Source: Nostoc linckia z4
GTDB taxonomy: Bacteria > Cyanobacteriota > Cyanobacteriia > Cyanobacteriales > Nostocaceae
Assembly: GCF_002608075.1 (NCBI RefSeq)
Contig: NZ_LAHA01000006.1
Location: 118,416-182,415, forward strand
Length of the DNA stretch: 64,000 bases
Direction of reading: 5' to 3'
Part shown: positions 18,335 to 27,983 of the stretch, one piece after another
How positions within the stretch are numbered: the first letter of the stretch is position 1
Layout: every line of letters starts with the position of its first letter
Notes under the pieces: generated by a model
The model's database searches: none
Told to the model about the DNA's origin: nothing
What the model saw: only the letters and a program-made list of their open reading frames with translations
Translations under genes and position numbers: made by a program

Positions 18335-19276
18335 TTACTCGTATTTTTCTTTAAAGCGATTAGCAATCCAATAACTAACAATATTTAACGTTAGTGTAAT
18401 GAGAAATAAAACAGCGCCTACAGCGTATAATGTCTTGAAATTGAGACTACCACGGGGACTATCTCCACCAGAAATTTGTGCCATGTAAGCTGTCATAGTT
18501 TCTATGGATTCGGCAAAATTAAGAGTCAGTTTTGGTTGTAGTCCGGCGGCTATCAAAACAGTCATTGTTTCGCCTACAGCACGAGAAATACCCAAAATAA
18601 TTGAGGCGATAATCCCAGAAAGTGCTGCTGGTAAAACTACTTTAAAAATGGTTTCTAGTTTTGTAATACCTATGGCGTAAGCTCCTTCCCGCAAAGAACG
18701 TGGAACTGCTTTAATAGCATCTAAACTAATGGAACCAACCGTGGGAGTAATCATTATCCCCATCATTAATCCTGCGCTCAAGGCGTTAAAAATTTCCACA
18801 GGTATCAAATTCCTGAGTAATGGGGTAACAAATAATAGTGCAAAATATCCATACACTACTGTTGGAACCCCTGCTAGGAGTTCTACTGCGGGACGTAAAA
18901 TAGCCGCTACTTTGGGTTGAGCATATTCACTCAAATAAATCGCAGAAGATAAACCCAAAGGTATGGCTACTGACATTGCGATCGCAGTAGTCAAGAAAGT
19001 ACCATTAATCAAGGGCCAAACGCCAAAATGTCTCTCTGCAAATAAAGGCGTCCATTTAGTATCTAGAAAGAATTGGGCAAAGGAAACTTCTTGGAAGAAA
19101 CCAAATGTTTCTTGAAAGATAATTAACACAATGCCAAAGGTAGTCAAAACTGAAACTAAGGCACAAGCAAATAAAATTACTGCAACAATCTTTTCTGAAA
19201 TGTCTTCAGATGCATTTTTCTCCAGAGACTGCCTAGATGAAAAATAACTATCTTCTTGAAAATTCGTATTTGCCAT
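18335..19276 (-). CDS. pstC: Phosphate ABC transporter permease PstC
   Basis: This 313-residue permease contains [20 protein letters not shown] and the coupling loop [25 protein letters not shown]. An N-terminal cytoplasmic tail of about 25 residues precedes the first helix, followed by the large periplasmic loop (about residues 50-90, [20 protein letters not shown]) usual in PstC. It lies 98 bp downstream of pstS. Confidence 0.95.
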   Translation of the reverse strand: MANTNFQEDSYFSSRQSLEKNASEDISEKIVAVILFACALVSVLTTFGIVLIIFQETFGFFQEVSFAQFFLDTKWTPLFAERHFGVWPLINGTFLTTAIAMSVAIPLGLSSAIYLSEYAQPKVAAILRPAVELLAGVPTVVYGYFALLFVTPLLRNLIPVEIFNALSAGLMMGIMITPTVGSISLDAIKAVPRSLREGAYAIGITKLETIFKVVLPAALSGIIASIILGISRAVGETMTVLIAAGLQPKLTLNFAESIETMTAYMAQISGGDSPRGSLNFKTLYAVGAVLFLITLTLNIVSYWIANRFKEKYE

Positions 19277-19374
19277 AAATGCTTAATTTGTTTGTTAATT
19301 TTTGATTTCAATTACTTCTAAGCTGAAATATTTTCACTTTTTATCCTTTGGTTAACAGACCACCAGGAGCTTAT

Positions 19375-20376
19375 TTAAATAAAATTTGTAATCGGTTCGC
19401 CTGGTTTTGCTTTTTTAAATTTTGTCCCAGTTTCACCCCTAGCAAATTTTTGTTTAGTTTTGATATAGGCTTCATCGGGTAGTGCAACATAACCAACGCT
19501 ATCTACCCATTTCCAAGAATTGTCTAGATAAAAATCTACAAATTCTTTAACTGCTGGTTTGGTATCTAAAGATTTTTTACTGACATAGATAAATAAAGGT
19601 CGAGACAGAGGCGTGTAGATATTTTTGATTACATTATCTACAGGAACAGGTTTTTGACATTTTCCCAAAGGACTTTCTACAGCCACTAAATTCAGTTTTT
19701 CTTGGTTTTGAATATAGTAAGATATACCTACATAACCTAATGAAAATTCATCTCCTGATACACCTTGTACTAGCAAATTTTGATTGTGACTAGGAGTGTA
19801 GTCTGTACGGCCATTCTTGGCTTTGCCAGTAACAGCTTGAGTCAAATAATCGAATGTTCCTGTGTCAGAAGCGGGAGCATACAGCTTCAGTTTTTCATTG
19901 GGAAATTTGGGATTTACTTGATTCCAACTCAGTATTTTACCGTCTGATTTAGCACTCCAAATCTTGTCTAGTTCCTTAATAGTTAGACATTTAGCAAAGT
20001 TATTTTTGCGATTGGCAATCACGGCAATGCCATCTAAAGCTATAGGCAACTCAACAAAGTCAATGTTCTTACTTTGACATTTCTTGATTTCTTCATCTCT
20101 AATGGTACGAGAAGCACCAGCTATATCAATGTCACCATTACAAAATTTACTGAAACCGCCACCAGTACCACTTGAAGCCACACTCACCTTCGCTTCGGGT
20201 TTGCTTTTACCGTATTCTTCTGCAACTGCTAAAGAAACAGGAAAACCCACAGCTGCACCATCAATACTTACTTGACTTTTTAATTCTTGTCCGCTGCTAC
20301 AAGCACTGATACTAGCAGCAATAAGCGTTATAGATGTTAGTAAAAGACTATTTTTTAACTGGGGACGAAAGTTCAT
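19375..20376 (-). CDS. pstS: Phosphate-binding lipoprotein PstS (SphX-like)
   Basis: The protein is about 333 residues from the ATG at 20376 (MNFRPQLKNS); an upstream ATG would add ten residues that do not improve the signal peptide. A lipobox ISAC follows the hydrophobic stretch, so the mature protein is anchored in the membrane on the periplasmic side. The phosphate-binding loops SSGTGGGFSKFCNGDIDIAGASR and ASDTGTFDYLTQAV are clear. The FSKFCNGD segment resembles the SphX branch of cyanobacterial phosphate-binding proteins. The gene follows the sulfate-binding protein gene by 87 bp (57 bp to the longer ORF). Confidence 0.93.
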   Translation of the reverse strand: MNFRPQLKNSLLLTSITLIAASISACSSGQELKSQVSIDGAAVGFPVSLAVAEEYGKSKPEAKVSVASSGTGGGFSKFCNGDIDIAGASRTIRDEEIKKCQSKNIDFVELPIALDGIAVIANRKNNFAKCLTIKELDKIWSAKSDGKILSWNQVNPKFPNEKLKLYAPASDTGTFDYLTQAVTGKAKNGRTDYTPSHNQNLLVQGVSGDEFSLGYVGISYYIQNQEKLNLVAVESPLGKCQKPVPVDNVIKNIYTPLSRPLFIYVSKKSLDTKPAVKEFVDFYLDNSWKWVDSVGYVALPDEAYIKTKQKFARGETGTKFKKAKPGEPITNFI

Positions 20377-20463
20377 ATGATTATCAATTGAGGTAAAGTA
20401 ACACAAATGCCTAACAGGTTATATTTATTTGCATCTAGAAAATACTGCATTCCAAATCAGTAA

Positions 20464-21618
20464 TTATGCTTTTTTGCCAGCTACAACTTTATCGAAAATT
20501 GCCCCATCTCCAAAAAATTTTTGCTCGATATTATCCCAGCCACCTAAATCTTGAGACGTAAATAATGTGTCTACTTGTGGATATTCAGATAATACTTCTT
20601 GGGCAACAGTGGGGTTCACAGGACGATATTGTAATTTAGCAAATTCTCGTTGAGCTTCTGCTGAATAAAGATAGTCAACAAACGCTTGTGCAACTGTTCT
20701 TGTCCCGTGTTTATCAACGTTTTTATCAACTACAGCTACCGGGTTATCAATAGAAATATTGAGTTTTGGTACAACATAAGGCAGTTTATTTCCAGTTTTC
20801 TCTGCCAAAATTACTTCATTTTCGTAGGTAATTAAGACATCTCCCTGACCTTTTTGGAAAAATAAATCGCTAGCCTCACGAGCATCTTTTGTCAACGCAG
20901 GGGTATTTTTATAGACTTTGGTGACATAATCTAAAGCTGTTGTTTCGTCACCACCAGCTTGAGTCACCGAACCCCACAAAGCTAGGAATTCCCAAATAGC
21001 AATACCAGAGGTTTTTGGGTCAGCCGCAATCAATGTCACCCCATCTTTTGCTAAGTCTTGCCAAGTATATATGTCTTTGGGATTACCTTCGCGGGTAACA
21101 ATCGTCGCAACCGATCTGCTGACGATACCATTTCTAGGAGATTTGATTTCCCAACCTGGTTTAATCAAAGCTGCTTGCTGAATTTTATTTACATCCAGAG
21201 GAAGTGCCAAATGTACGATATCTGCTTCTTGTGAACCGTCAATCACAGCAGCAGCTTGAGCGCCAGAACCCCCATAACTTTGTTCAAATATGACGTTTTG
21301 GTTGTGTTCTTGCTTCCATTTTTCTACAAATTTTGGAATGATTCGATCGTGAGCTGCTTTTGTAACAGAAAAGGAAACCAGCCTCAGCTTGACATCAGCA
21401 TTGTTAGCTGAACTACTTCCACAGGAAGCAACTAACATACTTAAAACAGCACCTATGAGTACCAAACTCACAAAGCTTTGAATACTACGCCCATTCAACC
21501 AATTTCTAATTAGGCGTTGGTAGCAAAATTTCATCACTTGCAAAGTTTTCTGGCGATAAATCTGCATTACCTGAGCTAGGTAGTTACCTACTTGTGTCTG
21601 TTGTTGCGGCTCGCTCAT
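20464..21618 (-). CDS. sbpA: Sulfate ABC transporter substrate-binding protein
   Basis: This 384-residue protein of the Sbp/CysP family binds sulfate or thiosulfate in the periplasm. After an unusually long N-terminal extension (about 47 residues before the hydrophobic stretch SFVSLVLIGAVLSMLVASC), it reads VKLRLVSFSVTKAAHDRIIPKF, EQSYGGSGAQAAAVIDGSQEADIVHLAL, and near the end RPVNPTVAQEV. VASC is a plausible lipobox, and a start at the internal methionine MKFCYQRL would give a normal-length signal. It is not accompanied by cysT, cysW or cysA; instead pstSCAB follows on the same strand. It must work with sulfate permeases encoded elsewhere, or has been co-opted into the phosphate regulon. Confidence 0.9.
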   Translation of the reverse strand: MSEPQQQTQVGNYLAQVMQIYRQKTLQVMKFCYQRLIRNWLNGRSIQSFVSLVLIGAVLSMLVASCGSSSANNADVKLRLVSFSVTKAAHDRIIPKFVEKWKQEHNQNVIFEQSYGGSGAQAAAVIDGSQEADIVHLALPLDVNKIQQAALIKPGWEIKSPRNGIVSRSVATIVTREGNPKDIYTWQDLAKDGVTLIAADPKTSGIAIWEFLALWGSVTQAGGDETTALDYVTKVYKNTPALTKDAREASDLFFQKGQGDVLITYENEVILAEKTGNKLPYVVPKLNISIDNPVAVVDKNVDKHGTRTVAQAFVDYLYSAEAQREFAKLQYRPVNPTVAQEVLSEYPQVDTLFTSQDLGGWDNIEQKFFGDGAIFDKVVAGKKA

Positions 21619-22220
21619 CGGAATTCACCCCTAAAACTACGGTATTTCTAGTTAGATACCGTAAAAAGAATTATAGGGTATACACAACGAAAATTTTCAT
21701 CTGACTTCAACTTTTTTTACTCTAGCTATAGTTATTTCAAATACAGCTACAGCAGTTGTGTTGGCAAGTTTGTGTATTAAATCTGAACAAGATAAGAGTA
21801 AGTCGCAGTGAATATTTATCTTTAGGATAAGACAGGAAACAGAAGGCTCTAAGGCTGATGTTAAGAGGATTTTAGTTCAATTAACATTTATTCACATAAT
21901 TAGGTTTTTTCACACCCGCTTACCAAACCGACTTGAGACTTTCAGCTTTTTGTATTCAAAAACCAGTAAAAATAACAATCGCAGTATGTTGGCGTAACTG
22001 AATGTTGGTATTTACAGACATTGACTGTAAAGTAACTTGATGCTTTCCTGTACACCTGCGATCGCCCAATTAATTTATATACATATAATAAATAATACTT
22101 GAATATCAATATTCAACATCAAATTCCTGGTGGCTAACAGCATGTAAATTGTTGAATTTTTAGAAAAAATAATTCAGTAAATTTTCTGAAAAGATGTCAG
22201 ATACAAAGTAAAAAATTCTG
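21619..22220. promoter_or_regulatory. Upstream region of the sbpA-pst gene group
   Basis: This 600-bp stretch carries no gene. A dyad ACGGTAT (21639-21645) with ATACCGT (21656-21662) lies 21 bases upstream of the start codon and is a possible operator. At 21861-21884 there are TTAA or TTTA steps every 10 bases (TTAAGAGGAT, TTTAGTTCAA, TTAACATTTA). They faintly recall Pho boxes, but the spacing is not the canonical 11. No stronger signal was found. Confidence 0.35.
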
Positions 22221-23507
22221 TTAGAGTAAACTTAGCGATCGCTCACATACTTGGTCTTTAGTTACTGCCCAATAATTTGCAGCTTGTTTTATACTCATTG
22301 ATAAAAGTTTTGGATCTCCCAAATTCCAAATATCTTCAGGAGTAGTTGGAGTAATTCCCAGACATTTGATAATTTCTTGAGCAATGGCTCGTGCTAACGG
22401 TGGCGGTACTGCATTTCCTACCTGTCTTGCACCATGCCATTTAGTAATATGAAAACGGAACCAATCAGGAAACCCATGTAATCGCGCCATTTCCCGTACC
22501 GTAATGCAACGAGGCTGACTATAATGAATAGGTCTAGGAGAAGTATGTGCGCCGTGAGCAGCATCAGTTCCGGCTCTCAAAGTGTTGGCTATGCCATTTT
22601 TTGCAAGTTTGAAAAAATGAGAAATAGGTTCTTTTTTTCCTTCCTCTGTAGCGAGAAATCTAGCACGTGAAATATCGGAATGATTAGTTCTCATACTAGA
22701 AGTTAAAACAGAGGAATTCCAATTTCTTCTATAGCCAAAATGCCAACTTTTATCATTTAAACATCTCATTTCTTGGGCATAAATACTCGGATTGCTCCAT
22801 TTTTCAGTTTCTACACAATCACTAAATAACAACTCCTCAAATTCTTCTGCTTCTGGTAAATCTCCAATGGCATCCCAACAACAAGGAGTAGGAGATAATA
22901 AAGCATTGGCTAATGTTTCACCAAGTTGTTTATGAGACGGTATAGGATACTCAGGCAAGGCAAAACCTTTCTTTGCACCGATAAGAAATAATCTTTCTCG
23001 CCTTTGTGGCACTCCATAATCAGCAGCGTTCAAAACTTTCCACGGTAAACGAACTTGATAGCCATTTTCGCTGAAAGTTTCGATTAATTCTGATAGAAAA
23101 CATTTATGTTTGCCAACTGTCAAACCTTTAACATTTTCAAAAACAAAATAAGAAGGTTTTAATTCTAAAACAATTCTGATAAAATCTTTGACTAAAAAAT
23201 TTCTGGGATCGTCTAATGCTCTGCGTCCTATGTAGGAGTAACCTTGACAGGGCGAACCAGAAATTATAGTTTCGATATTTTGATTAGCAATTCCAGTTTT
23301 TTCTCGAATTTCTTTACCCGATAATTCAGTTATCGAACAAGGTAATACAACACAATGAGGAAAATTAAACTGATGAATCACTGCATGAACCGGATCTATT
23401 TCCACAGCAGCTTTCACATCAAAACCAGCTTGTTCAAATCCTAAACTCAGCCCTCCTGCACCAGCAAATAAATCTATGACTATTGGTCTTTTTCGCTGTT
23501 GTTTCAT
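22221..23507 (-). CDS. DNA (cytosine-5) methyltransferase
   Basis: The protein is about 428 residues from the ATG at 23507 (MKQQRKRPIVIDLF). A longer reading from 23771 adds 88 residues made of GDKGDKGD and PMPHTPCPMPH, encoded by STRR repeat DNA and almost certainly untranslated. C5-methyltransferase motifs are complete: I DLFAGAGGLSLGFEQAGF, IV with the catalytic cysteine in GSPCQGYSYIG, VI VFENVKG, VIII QRRERLFLIG and X GNAVPPPLARAIAQEI. A target-recognition region of about 100 residues (about 250-350 of the short form) lies between VIII and IX. No restriction endonuclease gene is adjacent, so it is an orphan methylase in this window. The recognition sequence is unknown. Confidence 0.92.
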   Translation of the reverse strand: MKQQRKRPIVIDLFAGAGGLSLGFEQAGFDVKAAVEIDPVHAVIHQFNFPHCVVLPCSITELSGKEIREKTGIANQNIETIISGSPCQGYSYIGRRALDDPRNFLVKDFIRIVLELKPSYFVFENVKGLTVGKHKCFLSELIETFSENGYQVRLPWKVLNAADYGVPQRRERLFLIGAKKGFALPEYPIPSHKQLGETLANALLSPTPCCWDAIGDLPEAEEFEELLFSDCVETEKWSNPSIYAQEMRCLNDKSWHFGYRRNWNSSVLTSSMRTNHSDISRARFLATEEGKKEPISHFFKLAKNGIANTLRAGTDAAHGAHTSPRPIHYSQPRCITVREMARLHGFPDWFRFHITKWHGARQVGNAVPPPLARAIAQEIIKCLGITPTTPEDIWNLGDPKLLSMSIKQAANYWAVTKDQVCERSLSLL

Positions 23508-23790
23508 TTTTTTGCATTGGGCATGGGGCATTGGGCATGGGGTATGGGGCATAGGGGATGGGGAGATGGGGAGATGAGGGAGACAAGGAGAGAAGTCACC
23601 AGCGACGGCTTGGGGTAATAGAGTAGCCATTGGCCGTACTTGCTTTGCGTCTGGCTTCTCTTCTCCTGTGGTCGCCCCTGGGCGAACGAGACAGTACGCT
23701 AACGCAGGAAAGAATTGTTGCAATCTGTCTCCCTTGTCCCCCTTGTCCCCCTCATCCCCCCATCTCCCCATTCCCTATGCCCAATGCCCC
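23508..23790. repeat. STRR cluster between lpxB and the methyltransferase gene
   Basis: GGGCATGGGGCAT units (about 23518-23560), GGAGATGGGGAGATG, a GC-rich block with TCGCCCCTGGGCGAACGAG, and then CCCTTGTCCCCC and CCATCTCCCC units. The two flanks are complementary in type, so the region can fold back on itself. Confidence 0.7.
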
Positions 23791-23795
23791 ATACC

Positions 23796-24977
23796 CTATT
23801 CCCCACTTCCCGATAACATTGCTAAAATTTCTTGAGCAGCTCGATTGCAAACCCCAATTTCTCCCAAATTACGCTGCATTTCTTGATAATCTGCCAAAGT
23901 TTGCTGCCTGCGAATTGGATTGATTAGTAATTCCATAGCTGCTTGAATAATGTTCTCTGGGGTGGCTTCCTCTTGTAAAAATTCTGGGACAATTGGCTTC
24001 ATCGCCACTAAGTTGGGTGGCGATGCAAAAGTTATGGAACCTTTGAGGAATTTACGAGCTATCCAAGCGGTCATGGGATTTAGGCGGTAAACTACAACTT
24101 GGGGCACGTTTAATAAGGCAAGTTCTAAGTTGACGGTACCAGATTTGGTAATGGCTAAATCAGCAGCAGCAAAAATTTCCTTTTGTTGACCTGACATAAC
24201 TGTAGCCCGTAAACCATAACGTTTAATTGCCTCTTGGATTGGCTGTCTGTAGATTTCCAAAGACAGGGGAATCCAAAACTGAACTTCGGGTAATTTAGCT
24301 TGAATAGTTTGGGCGGCTTGAAAAATAATTGGTAAAAGATATTTTAATTCTTGGCGGCGAGAGGCGGGTAGCAGAGCGATCGCAATTTGTTCTGGCTCAA
24401 TGCCCAGTGTTGCACGTGCCGCTTGGCGACTGGGAGCGTCTTGCATCCGGTCGACTAAAGGATGCCCCACCCAAGTAACTTCTGCTCCCTGCTCCCGATA
24501 GTAACGGGCTTCTTCGGGGAAAATTGCCAATAGCTTGTCTGTGAAACCGACAATTCGATTAGTATTACGCAGACTCAATGACCAAGCCCATTCTTGGGGA
24601 GCTATGTAGTATACCACAGGAACACGTGGTAAATTTTGTTGCATAAAAGTGCCGATCGCCAGATTGGGACTCATATAGTCAATCAGCACTACCAAATCTG
24701 GTGGATTTTCTTTTAGGTAAGCGATGGCTTGTCGTTGCACTTGGAGAGTCGGCAAAACATAAGGTAGCCCCTCCAGAATACCCATTGAGCCAATAGTACT
24801 AGTATTGCCCAGTAAAATTGCCCCAGCTTGCTGCATTTTTTCGCCACCCAGGGCTAAAATCTCCAATTCCAACCCCATCGCCACAGCTTGACGCTTGAGT
24901 GCTGTAATGAGCAGCGACCCTTGCAAATCGCCAGATACTTCGCCGGTGCTGATAAATATCCGCATTTGATAATTCAA
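23796..24977 (-). CDS. lpxB: Lipid-A-disaccharide synthase
   Basis: This 393-residue GT19 glycosyltransferase joins UDP-2,3-diacylglucosamine and lipid X to make the lipid A disaccharide at the inner face of the membrane. Motifs are ISTGEVSGDLQGSLL at the N-terminus, VLIDYMSPNLAIG, YYIAPQEWAW, WVGHPLVDRM, ALLPASRRQEL and TKSGTVNLELALLNVPQVVVYRLNP, all characteristic. It is the last gene of the bamA-lpxC-fabZ-lpxA-lpxB block. A 305-bp region of GAGTTAGG-type repeats separates it from lpxA. Confidence 0.95.
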   Translation of the reverse strand: MNYQMRIFISTGEVSGDLQGSLLITALKRQAVAMGLELEILALGGEKMQQAGAILLGNTSTIGSMGILEGLPYVLPTLQVQRQAIAYLKENPPDLVVLIDYMSPNLAIGTFMQQNLPRVPVVYYIAPQEWAWSLSLRNTNRIVGFTDKLLAIFPEEARYYREQGAEVTWVGHPLVDRMQDAPSRQAARATLGIEPEQIAIALLPASRRQELKYLLPIIFQAAQTIQAKLPEVQFWIPLSLEIYRQPIQEAIKRYGLRATVMSGQQKEIFAAADLAITKSGTVNLELALLNVPQVVVYRLNPMTAWIARKFLKGSITFASPPNLVAMKPIVPEFLQEEATPENIIQAAMELLINPIRRQQTLADYQEMQRNLGEIGVCNRAAQEILAMLSGSGE

Positions 24978-25282
24978 GTTTTAAAAGTGAGGAGTTAGGA
25001 GTTGAGAGTGAGGAATTAAAAGTTATGAGTTAGAAATTATGGGTTAGGAGTTAGGAATTATGGGTTAGGAGTTCAGAGTGAGAAGTTCAGAGTTAGGAGT
25101 GAGAAGTTAAGAGTGAGCAGTTAAAAGTCAGGAATTACAAATTTAGAGTGAGGAGTTAGCAGTTAAAAAATTTTATTTATCAACTCATAATTCATAACTC
25201 CTAACTCCTAACCAATAATTCCTAACTCCTAACTCCTAACTCCTAACTCATAATTCATAATTCATAACTCCTAACCTCTAAC
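24978..25282. repeat. Large inverted STRR array between lpxA and lpxB
   Basis: The left part (24990-25160) is made of GGAGTTAGGAGTTAGG-type units. After an AT spacer around 25170-25180, the right part (25183-25275) is made of CATAACTCCTAACTCC-type units, the reverse complement. The whole gap can fold into a long imperfect hairpin. No gene is present. Confidence 0.85.
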
Positions 25283-26101
25283 TCACGATTCATCACTTAC
25301 GCCTTTTTTTGCCTTGCCAGGAATTAACCCACGTCTTCCTGGCATCTGAGAAAGTAGTAGGAACCGCCTCAAATGCTGCAATTCTTCTGTATCTCCCAAC
25401 AATTCCAGTTGTTCTAAGGCATCCTTAAAGGACAAATTAGAGCGGTAGAGAATACGGAAGGCTTTTTTGAGCATTTGTAAATCTGCTGCGTCCATACCAG
25501 AGCGTTTGAGTCCCACAAGATTCAGGGTTCGCACCCGCGCTGGATTTCCCTCCACCAGCATGTATGGAGCTACATCTCGGTCAATACGCGCCATACCGCC
25601 GACCATTGCTTGTTTACCAATATGCACAAATTGATGGACACCTAAAACCCCACTCAGCCTTGCACGTGATTCTATATGTACGTGACCCGCCAATGCCACA
25701 GAGTTGGCAATCACTACCTGGTCTTCAATCACGCAGTTATGAGCCACATGAACATAAGCCATGAGTAGGTTACCATCACCAATCACCGTGGCTTCGCCAG
25801 CACCAGTAGCGCGGTTAATAGTCACATACTCACGAATCAAGTTGTTATTACCAATTTTGACCCAGGTTGGTTCTCCTACGAATTTGAGATCCTGGGGTTC
25901 CATGCCTATGGCTGCTCCGGTAAAAATTTGATTTCCCGCCCCAATTTCACAAGGCCCCTCTAACACTACATGAGCGCCAATAATTGTTTCAGGGCCGACT
26001 TTGACATGCGCTCCAATCACAGCATAGGCACCGACTTGCACTGTATGGTGGAGTTCCGATTTGGGATGAACTACAGCAGTTGGATGAATAAGCGTTTTCA
26101 A
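25283..26101 (-). CDS. lpxA: UDP-N-acetylglucosamine acyltransferase
   Basis: This 272-residue left-handed beta-helix acyltransferase starts lipid A synthesis by adding a hydroxyacyl chain to UDP-GlcNAc. It starts MKTLIHPTAVVHPKSELHHTVQVGAYAVIG, shows hexapeptide repeats to about residue 190, and has AYVHVAHNCVIEDQVVIANSVALAGHV with the catalytic histidine, HQFVHIGKQAMVGG, and the C-terminal helix segment LVGLKRSGMDAADL. It follows fabZ by 310 bp on the same strand. Confidence 0.95.
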   Translation of the reverse strand: MKTLIHPTAVVHPKSELHHTVQVGAYAVIGAHVKVGPETIIGAHVVLEGPCEIGAGNQIFTGAAIGMEPQDLKFVGEPTWVKIGNNNLIREYVTINRATGAGEATVIGDGNLLMAYVHVAHNCVIEDQVVIANSVALAGHVHIESRARLSGVLGVHQFVHIGKQAMVGGMARIDRDVAPYMLVEGNPARVRTLNLVGLKRSGMDAADLQMLKKAFRILYRSNLSFKDALEQLELLGDTEELQHLRRFLLLSQMPGRRGLIPGKAKKGVSDES

Positions 26102-26411
26102 GGGTGAATCTCCAGAACTGTCTTAATAAGCCAGCGCGAACGAGGTTTTCTCAGGCAGTGCTTGGCTCTAATTACAGAGTTGTAGCGACTGCCGTTCCAT
26201 TGAGGCGACTGGCATTGCTGAGCGTGAGTGTTTCAGTGAACGAAAGTGTCGGGCAAGCAAGTTTGAGTGTGTGTGCGTAGCGTCTCGCCAGAGAGGGCGG
26301 CGAAAATTAAGAAATGATCGGATTGCTGTTGTGGATTTTTTTTTACTGTTATCCTGATGGGGATTCAGTAGGGCAGTTCACGGCGATCGCCCATACCACG
26401 AAAGCAAACTT
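26102..26411. other. Gap between fabZ and lpxA
   Basis: These 310 bp hold no gene. They include CGTAGCGTCTCGCCAGAGAG (a Nostoc repeat fragment near 26275), several GTGAGTGTTTCAGTGAACG-like pieces, and one GGCGATCGCC site. They presumably belong to the transcribed spacer of the operon. Confidence 0.4.
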
Positions 26412-26942
26412 TTAGTTAACTAAAGAAAACATCAATTCGCCTTCACAAGCGAGTTGACCGTCAACTTCGGCAATACCTTGCATTTTACCGAAACGACGTT
26501 GTTTTACCCATAACAGTTCCACTGTCATCACTAGTTGATCCCCCGGTATGACTTGCCGACGAAAGCGGACTTTATCGATACCAGCGAAAACGAACAGTCC
26601 ACCTTCAACCTGAGACATTTGAGTTAAGACAATGCCCCCGACTTGTGCCATTGCTTCGACAATTAGCACTCCTGGCATCAGTGGTCGTCCGGGAAAATGA
26701 CCTTGGAAACAAGGTTCGTTGATTGTGACATTTTTAATGCCAACAGCTTTTTTACCTGGGGTGTAGTCAATGATTTTGTCTACAAGTAAAAATGGGTAGC
26801 GATGGGGTAATAGTTGTTGAATTTCTTCAGATGTGAAAGTTGTTTTAATCTCAGATGTGATTGTAGTGTCATTTGTCCCTTGTTGTTCGGTAGATACGGG
26901 TGTAGTGCGATCGCTGCTATTCACTTGGGTAAGGATTGACAT
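26412..26942 (-). CDS. fabZ: 3-hydroxyacyl-[acyl-carrier-protein] dehydratase FabZ
   Basis: This 176-residue hot-dog-fold enzyme dehydrates beta-hydroxyacyl-ACP in fatty acid elongation. [16 protein letters not shown] carries the catalytic histidine, and [20 protein letters not shown] carries the catalytic glutamate. About 38 extra residues precede the core ([20 protein letters not shown]), rich in Ser/Thr; a shorter start is possible, though none is better supported. Its place between lpxC and lpxA is the classical arrangement in which FabZ and LpxA compete for hydroxyacyl-ACP. Confidence 0.95.
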   Translation of the reverse strand: MSILTQVNSSDRTTPVSTEQQGTNDTTITSEIKTTFTSEEIQQLLPHRYPFLLVDKIIDYTPGKKAVGIKNVTINEPCFQGHFPGRPLMPGVLIVEAMAQVGGIVLTQMSQVEGGLFVFAGIDKVRFRRQVIPGDQLVMTVELLWVKQRRFGKMQGIAEVDGQLACEGELMFSLVN

Positions 26943-27048
26943 TAGCCGTGTAGTTTTTTGTTATCTGGTAATTGGTAGGCGTATAATGGAACCCTTGTCA
27001 ATTTGGGATTTTCAGCTTTGAGATCCAATCTAAAATCTGTCTTGAAAA

Positions 27049-27099
27049 GTTCAGATGCCTGCGGCAAGCCCCTTCGGATCTACTCCGGAAGCCGACGCA
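27049..27099. repeat. GATGCCTGCGGC hairpin repeat, copy 1
   Basis: GATGCCTGCGGCAAGCCCC is followed by CTTCGGATC and CTCCGGAAGCCG, a small stem. It resembles 63680-63729 closely. It lies against the 3' end of lpxC, whose stop is at 27102. Confidence 0.65.
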
Positions 27100-27101
27100 C
27101 C

Positions 27102-27983
27102 CTATGGGAAGCAAGCTACCGACTTTTCGCAAAATCCCAAATCTAAAATTTTCTTTGCCAGTTGAATGTGTAAATTGTGGCTGGCTTTATACGCTAAGAA
27201 ATGAGCAACAGGAAAATTTCCCAGCAAACTCAAATCTCCTACTAAATCCAAAATTTTATGACGGACTGGCTCATTTGCAAATCTTAATGGTGGATTTAAC
27301 CACCCTTGGGGGCCACAAACCAGTGCATTATCTAAACTACCACCTTTAATTAACCCTGTTTTTTGTAAGTGTTCAATTTGATGCAATAATCCAAAAGTCC
27401 GAGCCGGAGCAATTTCCGCAGCAAAGCTACCAGAACCATCTCCTAGTTCAGCCGTTGGTGACCAACTATACCATTGATTACCAATGGCAGGCAGGTCAAA
27501 ATCAATACCATAACTAAAACGGGTTTCTAGTGCTGGGAGGGCACATACAAAGGCATCTTCTTGATAAACCCATATTGGTTGTTGAATAGCCAAAGGTTCT
27601 TGACGATCAATTGTTTGTGATACCAAACCAACTTGGGCAATATTAGCTGTCCACACCTCTGCTGAACCATCCAAAAGTGGCACTTCTGAACCGTCAATTT
27701 CAATGCGGGCGTTATTTACACCCATACCCGAAAGTGCCGCCAACAAATGTTCTACTGTGCGAACATATACCTCTCCCTTGCCCAATTGAGTTGAGAGAAC
27801 AGTGTGATTAACCGCCGCAATCTGGGCTGGAATGATTGGCATATCAGGTAAATCCACCCTAACAAAGTAGCGTCCACTACTAGGTTCACCTGGTAATATC
27901 CGCACTTGTGTAGTCACACCGCTATGCAGTCCCACTCCAGTTTGGGTGATTGGAGCTGCTAGAGTGTGCTGTTCCATAGCCAA
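27102..27983 (-). CDS. lpxC: UDP-3-O-acyl-N-acetylglucosamine deacetylase
   Basis: This 293-residue zinc deacetylase catalyses the committed step of lipid A synthesis. Visible motifs are TGVGLHSG near the N-terminus, the zinc-binding [25 protein letters not shown] with [39 protein letters not shown], and [16 protein letters not shown] with the third metal ligand pair. The last residues (SVACFP) fall at the edge of a dispersed repeat (27049-27099), so the C-terminus may have been re-set by repeat DNA. The gene lies between bamA and fabZ on the minus strand. Confidence 0.95.
   Translation of the reverse strand: MAMEQHTLAAPITQTGVGLHSGVTTQVRILPGEPSSGRYFVRVDLPDMPIIPAQIAAVNHTVLSTQLGKGEVYVRTVEHLLAALSGMGVNNARIEIDGSEVPLLDGSAEVWTANIAQVGLVSQTIDRQEPLAIQQPIWVYQEDAFVCALPALETRFSYGIDFDLPAIGNQWYSWSPTAELGDGSGSFAAEIAPARTFGLLHQIEHLQKTGLIKGGSLDNALVCGPQGWLNPPLRFANEPVRHKILDLVGDLSLLGNFPVAHFLAYKASHNLHIQLAKKILDLGFCEKSVACFP

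Noticed and set aside
21861-21884. Possible Pho box upstream of the sbpA-pst genes
   Set aside because: TTAA steps recur every 10 bases rather than the 11 of cyanobacterial Pho boxes, and only two of three are exact; mentioned only as part of the region.
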